This document shows, piece by piece, positions 1 through 5,573 of a stretch of 8,186 bases of DNA. The stretch is taken from contig DASTPP010000210.1 in assembly GCA_035762175.1 (NCBI GenBank), positions 1 to 8,186 on the forward strand, read 5' to 3'. This DNA is from DASTPP01 sp035762175 (lineage in GTDB: Bacteria > Myxococcota_A > Polyangia > Polyangiales > Polyangiaceae). Under the pieces are notes generated by a model. It saw only the letters and a program-made list of their open reading frames with translations, was not told the origin of the DNA and ran no database searches. Position 1 is the stretch's first letter. Each line of letters opens with the position of its first letter. The translations under genes were made by a program, and so were the position numbers.

Positions 1-36
1 GGGTCGGGTCGAGGACGACGACGTGGTCGGCGTCGT

Positions 37-618
37 CTAGACCGACGGATTCGGGGGGAGGGGGGGTATCAAGGAGAGGGCTCTCCAGGCCGTCTCGAGC
101 AGAATCGCCGTCGCCTCGTGCGGCGTCAGGGCGCCGTTGACCACGAGCGCCCGCGCTTGGTCGGCGAGACGCTTCGCCTTCTTGCTCAGGGCGGGGGCTT
201 GGCTACGAAAGAACTCGGCGCGGCCGTCGGCCGACCCGTGCTCCCACCCCATCGAATAGGCGGCGCGCTCGCGCAGGAAGCCGAGGTCGCACTCCAAATC
301 TTCGTACCAGTACCAGAGGGCCGGATCGTCGTTCTCGCGAACGACCTTCAGAACGCGCATGCCGGCGGCGGTGACCTCTTCGACCAGCGTGGGGTAGACC
401 ACGCGCTGCTCGAGGCCGTACAGAAAGGCGCCCTCGTCAGGGTCGGCGAGGCGGGCGTCGAGCTCGTCGGCGGGGCACAACGGCGGCGGCAGAGGGCCCG
501 CCCCCTCAGGCCCCCCCTCGCCCGAAACGGGCGTCGGGGCCGGCTCGGCGGGCGACGGGGCCGAGGGGGCAGGGAGCGGGCGTTTGCGGTCGGTGCGGTG
601 ACGAGGTACCTTGGCCAT
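37..618 (-). CDS. Hypothetical protein, 193 aa, proline-rich N-terminus
   Basis: I do not recognise this family. The protein begins with a short basic stretch (residues 2-13). A Pro/Ala/Gly-rich, probably disordered linker follows to about residue 47. The remaining ~145 residues look folded and mostly helical, with an aromatic acidic patch (WYWYEDLECD near residues 102-111), a helix with Lys/Arg pairs (SKKAKRLADQARAL) and a proline-rich end. No signal peptide, membrane segment or catalytic motif is visible. The ATG at 618 is preceded by AAAAGGTG, a good Shine-Dalgarno match about nine bases away, which supports this start; the stop is TAG. It is transcribed in the same direction as the ATPase/Toprim-like pair, but 287 bases separate them and it has its own candidate promoter, so it is probably a separate unit. 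It could be an accessory protein of the pair or an unrelated resident gene. Confidence 0.7.
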   Translation of the reverse strand: MAKVPRHRTDRKRPLPAPSAPSPAEPAPTPVSGEGGPEGAGPLPPPLCPADELDARLADPDEGAFLYGLEQRVVYPTLVEEVTAAGMRVLKVVRENDDPALWYWYEDLECDLGFLRERAAYSMGWEHGSADGRAEFFRSQAPALSKKAKRLADQARALVVNGALTPHEATAILLETAWRALSLIPPLPPNPSV

Positions 619-751
619 AAGGTCACACCTTTTCTAGTGAGAGGTGAGGCCCCAGGTCATCGCGTCGGGGTCCAGCCGATGCGATGGCCGACTTGCGGGG
701 CGGCGACGAGAACCCGCGCGCGTCGGTGCGGCGGCGTCGCGTGCGATAGAG

Positions 752-779
752 AGTGTAGTGGGTGGGGGTGAAAAGGCAA
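752..779 (-). promoter_or_regulatory. Candidate sigma-70-like promoter for the 193-aa gene
   Basis: On the minus strand, TTGCCT (774-779) lies 16 bases before TACACT (752-757), a fair match to -35/-10 hexamers in an otherwise GC-rich spacer. Transcription would begin near 745, giving a leader of roughly 125 bases before the ATG at 618. The call is motif-based only; myxobacterial promoters often diverge from this consensus. Confidence 0.35.
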
Positions 780-785
780 GGTGGG

Positions 786-829
786 TTTGCGAATAAAAGG
801 CGATGCTCGAACGGCTTCTTGTTCGCAAA
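786..829. repeat. Inverted repeat, possible operator upstream of the 193-aa gene
   Basis: TTTGCGAA (786-793) and TTCGCAAA (822-829) are exact reverse complements 28 bases apart. Inside them, CGAAC (808-812) can pair with GTTCG (821-825), so the right arm has two possible partners. The element sits directly upstream of the candidate -35 hexamer, where an activator or repressor site would be expected. It may equally form two alternative hairpins. No binding protein can be named. Confidence 0.35.
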
Positions 830-905
830 ACGCATGCCAAGGGCGACGGCGACGACGGTCGGCGCAGCCACGCGCACACCGCCGCGCGCACGGCCGTCGC
901 GACGC

Positions 906-1712
906 TCAGCTGCGCTCGGTTCGCTCGAGCGCCTCGACCAAGTCCGCGTTCTGGCGGAGCCGCTCGAACGTCTCGTAGAAGGACGTCCCCGCGCAGTACA
1001 AGTCGTCTACCGGGAAGCCCGCGCCAGCCAAGTCGGCGTTGCAGCGGTCTTGGAAGCACAGCTTCTCTTTCGGGCTGTCGACCTCGTCGAGGGTCGGTGA
1101 GTTCGCTTCCCAAGACTCGATGTCGACCACGTGCCTGCCGCCGCAGTGCTCCCGACACTTGGCCTTGGCGACCTTGAAGTTGTGGTAGAGCCAGGTCTCG
1201 ATGCAGTAGAAGGGTACGATCTCGACGATGCGACCCAAGAACAGGTCGACCTTCTCGGGCCCGAAGGGCGCGAGCGACTGCGAGGGCTCGTAACCCTTCG
1301 GGTGCACCGTGTGGCCGGCCGCCCTCGCCAGCAGATTTCGCTTCACCTGGACCCGCACCAAGCGGTCGAACTTCTCGTGTCGATCGCTCTCGTGACGCTT
1401 TGACCAAACCTCGTCGCCATCGTAGTGAAAGAGAACGAACCGAGGCACGCCGTCAACCAAGGGCTCTAGCAGTCTCGTCGCGATCGACCTGCATAGGGTG
1501 ATCGCATGGGCAGCGCCCTTGCCCTCCCAGGCGTTGCCATGAAGGGCCCTGCGCTCTTCGGCAGTCGACGGGGTAAACTTGACGCGGCCGAGGTTCAGCG
1601 TCGGGCGAATGCCCGTGAACATGTGCTCGATGATGCGGCGCAGGGCCCGGCCCGTCTGCTCCGATTTATCTTCGCCGAGGTAGACGACCTCGACGACCGG
1701 CGTCGGCCTCAC
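906..1712 (-). CDS. Toprim-like (DUF4276/OLD-type) putative nuclease partner of the ATPase
   Basis: A 268-aa protein whose motif order resembles small Toprim-fold proteins: a first strand ending in an acidic turn (VVYLGED, E14/D15), a later hydrophobic strand ending in DGD (FVLFHYDGDE, D98 and D100), then P-x3-IETWL with E172, which resembles the IEAWL motif of DUF4276-type proteins. Toprim folds use such Glu plus Asp-x-Asp residues to bind Mg2+ in nucleases (OLD, PARIS AriB). A Cys/His-rich stretch follows (C186, H189, C190, H194, then C219 and C224), possibly a metal site. The start is taken as the GTG at 1712, which overlaps the ATPase stop codon as GTGA, indicating translational coupling; an in-frame ATG at 1775 would lie deep inside the ATPase gene. 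Likely role: effector nuclease controlled by the ATPase in anti-phage defence. The family assignment is by eye, and the role is inferred from pairing. Confidence 0.6.
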   Translation of the reverse strand: MRPTPVVEVVYLGEDKSEQTGRALRRIIEHMFTGIRPTLNLGRVKFTPSTAEERRALHGNAWEGKGAAHAITLCRSIATRLLEPLVDGVPRFVLFHYDGDEVWSKRHESDRHEKFDRLVRVQVKRNLLARAAGHTVHPKGYEPSQSLAPFGPEKVDLFLGRIVEIVPFYCIETWLYHNFKVAKAKCREHCGGRHVVDIESWEANSPTLDEVDSPKEKLCFQDRCNADLAGAGFPVDDLYCAGTSFYETFERLRQNADLVEALERTERS

Positions 1713-3079
1713 CACAGCCCGTTCACCCGCAAGAGCTCGCTGAGCTGCTGGATGCCCACGGCGTACTGCTTGCACAGCTCGCTCGCCTCGTCAGGCGTCA
1801 GGTTGCGCCACACCATCACGTCGCGCCCCTCGCGCTCCTCGAGCACGCAGCGAATGAAGCGACGCGCGGCCTCCTCGGGCGAGGTCGGCGGCAGAAAATC
1901 GAGCAAAATGGGGTTCTGGCTCGTCAAGAACGCCTGCCGCTCGCCGATGGCGTCGAGGCACGCCCCGATCCATGCGTGGTGCAGGCCGTTCACCAGCTCG
2001 TCGGCGACGACCACGGCGTCGTTGCAGGCCACGTAGTAAAGGAAGGACAGAAGGCGCTTCTGGCCGTAGCTCAGGAGCTCATGCGAGACCGAGTCACCAC
2101 GCTTGGTGACAAAGCGAAACGTAGCCGCACCCAAAAGAAACGTTCTCCCCAGGTCCCTTGCCTCCGACTGCAACACCCGGAGGGCTAGTTCAGCGTTGGC
2201 AAAGCCCGCAATTCGAGCGAAACTGTCGAGAAAGTTGGGGTGCGGGTCAGCCGTGGGCGCAGCTCCGACCCCTTCGGTGTCATCCGACCTGAAGGTCATC
2301 TTGCCTGAGATCGTAAGTTCTTCCAGCTGACGTTCTGAGGCCCAGAGAAACGTCCTTGGCGACAAAGGGCCCGTCCCGCCAATGCTTCTCGTGCGACCGT
2401 CGTCGCCGAGCGAAACTTGCATGAGTACCGAGACCGGGCCGCCGAGGGGAGAGCCCCCGGTGCCGAGCAAGTCCAACAAGAGCTCGAGGGACTCATCGAA
2501 GCGGTATGCCGCTCTAGCGGCAACTAGATCTTTGATGGGGACTCGCTGAAGGAGGCGCCTCTGGCTTTGCGCCAAGGCAACCATCGAGTCGCCCATTAGT
2601 TGGGCCAGGAAGGGCCCCGCCGTGATCGGCCGCCAGCCAGGCCGGCTGACTTCTACCGCCTCGTCCTTGAGCGATACTCTGAACTGCCCTTCTCCGACTA
2701 CGATTCTAAACGTTGTCCCGGCGGCCAGCGACACCAGGACGATTACGCTGAAGTCGATAGGACGCTCAGCTGCCTGCTCAGGCGGTGTCAAGTCGCCCTG
2801 ACCAGGCAGGCCTTGGGGCCACGATGGCGCATCGCCACGCCGGCCTGTGACGCCTACGACGAAACGGTCGCCAGTCGCCGACAGTTCGTACTCAACGTCA
2901 ATCTCCTCTGCCTTGTACTCCGAGAAATCCGACCGCAGGCACGCCGAGATCAGCTTGAGCAGCGTCGTCTTGCCCGAGCCGTTGATGCCGAGCGGCACGT
3001 TGTAACGGTCGTCGAAGACGAGCTCGGTCGGCACGACGTGGCGAAACTTGTTGATCTTGAGGCGCTTCAACTTGAGCAT
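1709..3079 (-). CDS. AAA/ABC-type ATP-binding protein (OLD/RecF/AriA-like), sensor ATPase of a two-gene system
   Basis: A 456-aa P-loop ATPase of the AAA_15/AAA_21 (OLD/RecF/SMC-like) group. The N-terminal strand LKLKRLKINKF and Walker A GINGSGKTT (31-39, K37) are typical. The ABC signature is LSYGQ (336-340), the Walker B region is VVVADEL (357-362, D360, E361) followed by GLHH, and the switch segment is FLTSQNP (384-390). The ~290 residues between Walker A and the signature would hold the coiled or lid insertion typical of the group. Two positions are unusual: Leu instead of Pro after the DE pair, and Gln (388) where many relatives have the H-loop His. I chose the ATG at 3079 because the ATPase fold begins at once there; upstream in-frame codons belong to a degraded other gene. 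No clear Shine-Dalgarno is seen. Its coupling to the Toprim-like gene suggests a PARIS-like ATPase/effector pair. ATPase identity is firm; the defence role is inferred. Confidence 0.85.
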   Translation of the reverse strand: MLKLKRLKINKFRHVVPTELVFDDRYNVPLGINGSGKTTLLKLISACLRSDFSEYKAEEIDVEYELSATGDRFVVGVTGRRGDAPSWPQGLPGQGDLTPPEQAAERPIDFSVIVLVSLAAGTTFRIVVGEGQFRVSLKDEAVEVSRPGWRPITAGPFLAQLMGDSMVALAQSQRRLLQRVPIKDLVAARAAYRFDESLELLLDLLGTGGSPLGGPVSVLMQVSLGDDGRTRSIGGTGPLSPRTFLWASERQLEELTISGKMTFRSDDTEGVGAAPTADPHPNFLDSFARIAGFANAELALRVLQSEARDLGRTFLLGAATFRFVTKRGDSVSHELLSYGQKRLLSFLYYVACNDAVVVADELVNGLHHAWIGACLDAIGERQAFLTSQNPILLDFLPPTSPEEAARRFIRCVLEEREGRDVMVWRNLTPDEASELCKQYAVGIQQLSELLRVNGLW

Positions 3080-3098
3080 CGGCCGGCCAAGTCTGCCA

Positions 3099-3163
3099 CG
3101 GCCCCGGTCAGCCCGGGGGGCCGAGACACTCGCACTGGCTCGAGAAGGGGGGCCGCACCCCCT
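3099..3163. other. Two GC-rich hairpins in the leader of the ATPase gene
   Basis: CGGCCCC (3099-3105) pairs exactly with GGGGCCG (3117-3123) over an 11-base loop, and AGGGGG (3146-3151) pairs with CCCCCT (3158-3163) over a 6-base loop. On the minus strand they lie 20-85 bases before the ATPase ATG. The distal one is followed only by a short T-containing stretch, so it is a weak terminator candidate for the broken gene upstream. Either could affect translation of the ATPase, but in DNA this GC-rich short hairpins also occur by chance. Confidence 0.3.
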
Positions 3164-3214
3164 GCCGTCCCCCGCCCAAGCCGGTCGTCGGCGCCGATCT
3201 GGCGGCCCTCCGCG

Positions 3215-3475
3215 ACCTAACGGCGCGTTCGGATCGGCGAGCCAGCGCGCCAGCGCCTCGCCCTCCAGCTCGAGCACCACGTCGCTGAGTCGCTCGGCCC
3301 CCCGCGTAGAAAGGCGCGCGTGCAGCGCAGAGGTTTCGGCTTCGCCGAGCGGGCGGCCGAGGCGGCGGGCGAACTAGCGCGCCACGCTCTGCTCACGCCC
3401 CTGTTCCTCGCCGAGTTTGACCAGGCCTTTGATGATGACCAGCTCTCGCCCTTCGCTCGCCGTGGCCTCGACCAT
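3215..3475 (-). pseudogene. Degraded C-terminal tail of an Rpn/DUF4351-like protein, with in-frame amber stop
   Basis: One minus-strand frame reads a charged helical segment (EGRELVIIKG through GEEQGREQSVAR), then a TAG at 3376-3374. It continues in the same frame as FARRLGRPLGEAETSALHARL and DVVLELEGEALARWLADP. The arrangement (an E/G-rich linker, a RRxGRPL helix, then a terminal LALARWLADP-type helix) resembles the tail of Rpn-family (PD-(D/E)XK nuclease/transposase-like) proteins common in myxobacteria. No nuclease core is visible upstream, where the sequence turns repetitive, so only a remnant survives. The open frame runs without a stop into the ATPase, so automated annotation may wrongly fuse about 67 residues of it to the ATPase N-terminus. 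Family assignment is from memory of the motif style and is moderate at best; decay is supported by the stop codon and the missing N-terminus. Confidence 0.45.
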
Positions 3476-3513
3476 AGCCAGCCATGGCCGGGCGAGCGAG
3501 CACCGCGGGCAGG

Positions 3514-3621
3514 GGCACGCCGCGCCCGTCGCCCGCAGGAGGCGCCCGCGTGGTGCGGCGCCCCCCGCGGCTCGGTCCCGTCGAGAGGCGCGCCGCGTCC
3601 GTCGCCCGCAGGAGGCGCCCG
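3514..3621. repeat. Direct repeat, two 35-base copies 73 bases apart
   Basis: Positions 3514-3548 and 3587-3621 match at 33 of 35 bases; the shared core is CGTCGCCCGCAGGAGGCGCC. They lie in the gene-free stretch between the Rpn-like remnant and the minisatellite. The spacing of 73 bases looks like a local tandem duplication that has since diverged between the copies. No coding role is evident. The surrounding 3476-3680 shows no supportable gene. Confidence 0.6.
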
Positions 3622-3680
3622 GGCGGGCCGAGCCAGCGCGGCCGCCGTCGCGCCTGTCCCGAACGAGCGTCATCGGATGG

Positions 3681-3827
3681 GGGCCGCGCGGGTCGCGGCG
3701 AGGGCCGCGCGGGTCGCGGCGAAGGCCGCGCGGGTCGCGGCGAGGGCCGCGCGGGTCGCGGCGAGGGCCGCGCGGGTCGCGGCGACCGGCGCGCGGGTCG
3801 CGGCGACCGGCGCGCGGGTCGCGCCGA
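3681..3827. repeat. 21-base tandem repeat (minisatellite), seven copies
   Basis: Seven consecutive 21-base units share the core GCGCGGGTCGCG. Units 1, 2, 4 and 5 are identical, unit 3 has one change at its first base, and units 6 and 7 carry a CCGG variant, with one more change in unit 7. Because 21 is a multiple of three, all frames stay open and give false repeated peptides (ARVAARA on the plus strand, RDPRGPR on the minus). There are no spacers, so it is not a CRISPR array. It occupies the gap between the 3889 gene stop and the Rpn-like remnant. Homogeneity of the first five units implies recent expansion, with older variants at the right edge. Confidence 0.9.
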
Positions 3828-3875
3828 AGCCCGCGTGTAACGTCACCCGCGACGCTCGCCGCGACCCGCGCGGCC
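3811..3875. repeat. Inverted partial copy of the 21-base unit, forming a large hairpin
   Basis: Positions 3857-3875 are the exact reverse complement of a 19-base segment of the standard repeat unit. They also pair, with small mismatches, with the last unit (3811-3827) across roughly 30 bases. This puts a long GC stem-loop just downstream of the minus-strand gene that stops at 3889. It could act as a transcription barrier or mRNA 3' end, although no T-run follows. It may simply record an inversion of a repeat unit. Confidence 0.5.
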
Positions 3876-3888
3876 GGCCGAGCGGTCT

Positions 3889-5094
3889 TCAGGCCTCTTC
3901 GGGCGCCAGGTCGGGCGTCTGGCCCTGCCCTTTGCCCTTGCGACGCGCGCGCGCCCGGCGCGAGCGCAAGGTCTCGTACCGGCTCAAGAACGGCGCGAGG
4001 ACGCGCGGCTCGTCGGCGAAGAGGTAGCGGGCGGCGGCGCGCACCTCGCCGAGCACGAAGTCGAGGGCGGCGGCGGCGAGGTTGCGCGCGCGCATCGAGC
4101 CGCCGTCGTCGAGATCGATCTGGCGCAGCTCGTCGGCGAGCTTGCGGGCGCGCTCGGGGGCCTGCTCGGGCAGGCGGCGGTCGAGCGCGAAGACCGCGGC
4201 GTGCGCCTCGACGAAGTCGGCGAGATCGTCGAGATCTTGCACGAGGTCGGCGAGCCCTTCGCCCTCGCTGATGCGATCGAGCTCGGCCTGCGCCGCGGCG
4301 TCGCGGCGCAAGAGGTAGCGGCCCGCGTTCATGACCGCCGAGCGCAGCTCTTCGGCCTCTTTGCGCAGGGCGCCGCGCGACGATTGCGTCTTGGCGAAGC
4401 GCGCGCGGCCCCAGGCCCGCTCGGCGTCAGAGAGATGCTCGATGAGCGCGGGCAGATCGCGCAGGTGGTCGGCGACGAAGCCCGGCAATTTCTTCAATTG
4501 CGCGGCGTAGGCCTCGGCGGCTTTGCGCAAGCGCTCGGCCTCGAGCAGCAGGACGCGCACGGGCAGCGAGGGCCGATCGGCGCCGGCGCTACGGCCGAGG
4601 TGCGCGGTGTACGGCGCGAGGTCGAGCGAGCGCCCGCCCCGCGGGGCGCCGTCGCCGGCCGCTCGCCGGCCGCCCTTCTTGGCGCCGTCGGCCGTTCGGG
4701 GGCGCGCGCCGCCGCGCCGGGCGCCGGCGCTCGACGCGCGCGCGCTCGCCCCGCCGCCGGGGGTTCGCGAACCCGTCCGCTCGCCGCCGTCTGCGGCCCG
4801 CGCGCGCGCACGCTCGGCCGCGCCGGCCGAGGCCCGTGCGCCCCCTCGCGCCCCGCCGCGGTCGGCAGCCCGCGCGCCCTTTCGCTCGGCGCCCGAGCCG
4901 GCCGCGCGCGCGGCGCCCCGCGGGGGCGGCGTCGGCCGCCGGCTCGGAGCGCGCGGTACGTCGTGTCGTCGCCCGGGCGCCGGAGGCCGTCGGGCGGGTG
5001 TCGTTGCGTCGTGTTGTCCCCATGGCGCGGCAGAGTAGCGTGAAGACGTCCGCGTCGACCAGGGGCCATGGCGCGCGGTGGCCGCGGGCGGCAC
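3889..5094 (-). CDS. Hypothetical protein with basic Ala/Arg/Pro-rich N-terminus and helical C-terminal domain
   Basis: Not recognised. From the GTG at 5094 it would be 401 aa. Roughly residues 1-155 are low-complexity Ala/Arg/Gly/Pro, likely disordered. From about SLDLAPYTAHLG onward (156 on) it becomes a regular, mostly helical domain with alternating charged and hydrophobic residues (LLLEAERLRKAAEAYAAQL, DLVQDLDDLADFVEAHAAVF), ending in a basic tail (RSRRARARRKGKGQ, from 377). The basic ends suggest nucleic-acid or chromosome association, but that is inference. The start is uncertain. An in-frame ATG at 5124 shares the palindromic CATG with the start of the opposite STAS gene. An ATG at 5021 is in another frame and would need a frameshift. 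No convincing Shine-Dalgarno precedes any of these. The C-terminal half is the reliable part. Confidence 0.6.
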   Translation of the reverse strand: MPPAATARHGPWSTRTSSRYSAAPWGQHDATTPARRPPAPGRRHDVPRAPSRRPTPPPRGAARAAGSGAERKGARAADRGGARGGARASAGAAERARARAADGGERTGSRTPGGGASARASSAGARRGGARPRTADGAKKGGRRAAGDGAPRGGRSLDLAPYTAHLGRSAGADRPSLPVRVLLLEAERLRKAAEAYAAQLKKLPGFVADHLRDLPALIEHLSDAERAWGRARFAKTQSSRGALRKEAEELRSAVMNAGRYLLRRDAAAQAELDRISEGEGLADLVQDLDDLADFVEAHAAVFALDRRLPEQAPERARKLADELRQIDLDDGGSMRARNLAAAALDFVLGEVRAAARYLFADEPRVLAPFLSRYETLRSRRARARRKGKGQGQTPDLAPEEA

Positions 5095-5122
5095 CCCGAT
5101 TCGATGGTAAGGTCTTCGGGCC

Positions 5123-5515
5123 ATGAAGGCGAACGGCGAAACGAACCGCACGGTCGTGCGGTGGCACGACGAGCACACGCTCGAATTCGTCTACCGCGGG
5201 GACGTGACGGCCGCCGAGATGGGCCGGGTGCTCGCCGAGTACCGCCGCCTGCGCGCGGGCCGCCCCGAGCGGTTTCAGATCGTCGACGTCGAGGCCATGA
5301 ACTGGCTCGACCCGGGCTCGAGCGAGGTGGTCTTCGAGCTCTTGCGCGACTTCGCGGCGGGCGGCGGCCGCGAGGTGGTCGTGATCGTCACCGAGGCGAA
5401 CGCGCGCATGCGGGCGCTCTCGCTGGGCTTTCGCGCCCAGGTGCCCGCGCGCGTGTTCGCGACGCGCGCGGCCGCGCTCGCCCGCCTGGCGAGCCTGGCG
5501 GGCCGAGCCGACTGA
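5123..5515 (+). CDS. STAS/SpoIIAA-like domain protein, 130 aa
   Basis: A small single-domain cytosolic protein. The pattern fits the STAS fold: strand LEFVYRGDVT (20-29), a helix (AAEMGRVLAEYRRL), strand FQIVDVEAMNWLDPGSSEVVFELL (51-74), strand EVVVIVTEANARMRALSLGF and a final strand plus helix (PARVFATRAAALARLASL). The DPGSSE segment (63-68) lies where anti-anti-sigma factors have the DSSG loop whose Ser is phosphorylated. In SpoIIAA-type partner switching such proteins bind an anti-sigma kinase; in myxobacteria many stand alone with unknown partners, and none is encoded beside this one. ATG at 5123 has AAGG ten bases upstream. The gene is convergent with the LysR gene and nearly head to head with the 3889 gene, leaving almost no room for a promoter outside that gene. 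Confidence 0.7.
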   Translation: MKANGETNRTVVRWHDEHTLEFVYRGDVTAAEMGRVLAEYRRLRAGRPERFQIVDVEAMNWLDPGSSEVVFELLRDFAAGGGREVVVIVTEANARMRALSLGFRAQVPARVFATRAAALARLASLAGRAD

Positions 5516-5549
5516 GGGCCGCCGCGCGGGCGCCCCCCGAGGGCGGGCC

Positions 5550-5573
5550 TTCGTGCCGCGCTCACGGCACGAA
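5550..5573. terminator. Perfect 9-bp hairpin between convergent STAS and LysR genes
   Basis: TTCGTGCCG (5550-5558) and CGGCACGAA (5565-5573) are exact reverse complements around the 6-base loop CGCTCA. The hairpin lies between two convergent genes and so could end both transcripts. The LysR stop codon (TGA, 5564-5562 on the minus strand) sits in the loop and the right arm encodes its last residues. There is no T-tract on either side, so it is not a textbook intrinsic terminator; GC-rich bacteria often use such hairpins or Rho instead. Confidence 0.45.

Noticed and set aside
895..904. Palindrome CGTCGCGACG just after the Toprim-like gene as a terminator or operator
   Set aside because: A 10-base GC palindrome without loop or T-run is common by chance in DNA of this composition.
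1713..1775. ATG at 1775 as the start of the Toprim-like gene
   Set aside because: It would overlap the ATPase by 67 bases. The GTG at 1712 overlaps the stop codon by four bases, and the first predicted strand begins just after it.
3080..3280. N-terminal extension of the ATPase to position 3280
   Set aside because: The extra residues are a degraded tail of another protein plus low-complexity sequence; the ATPase fold begins immediately at the ATG at 3079.
3681..3827. CRISPR array
   Set aside because: The 21-base units are directly adjacent with no unique spacers, and no cas genes are present.
3320..4271. Long plus-strand reading frames through the GC repeats giving ARVAARA or RGSRRGP repeat peptides
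   Set aside because: They arise because the 21-base unit is a multiple of three and GC-rich DNA lacks stops. They overlap the real minus-strand gene and show no domain or credible start signal.
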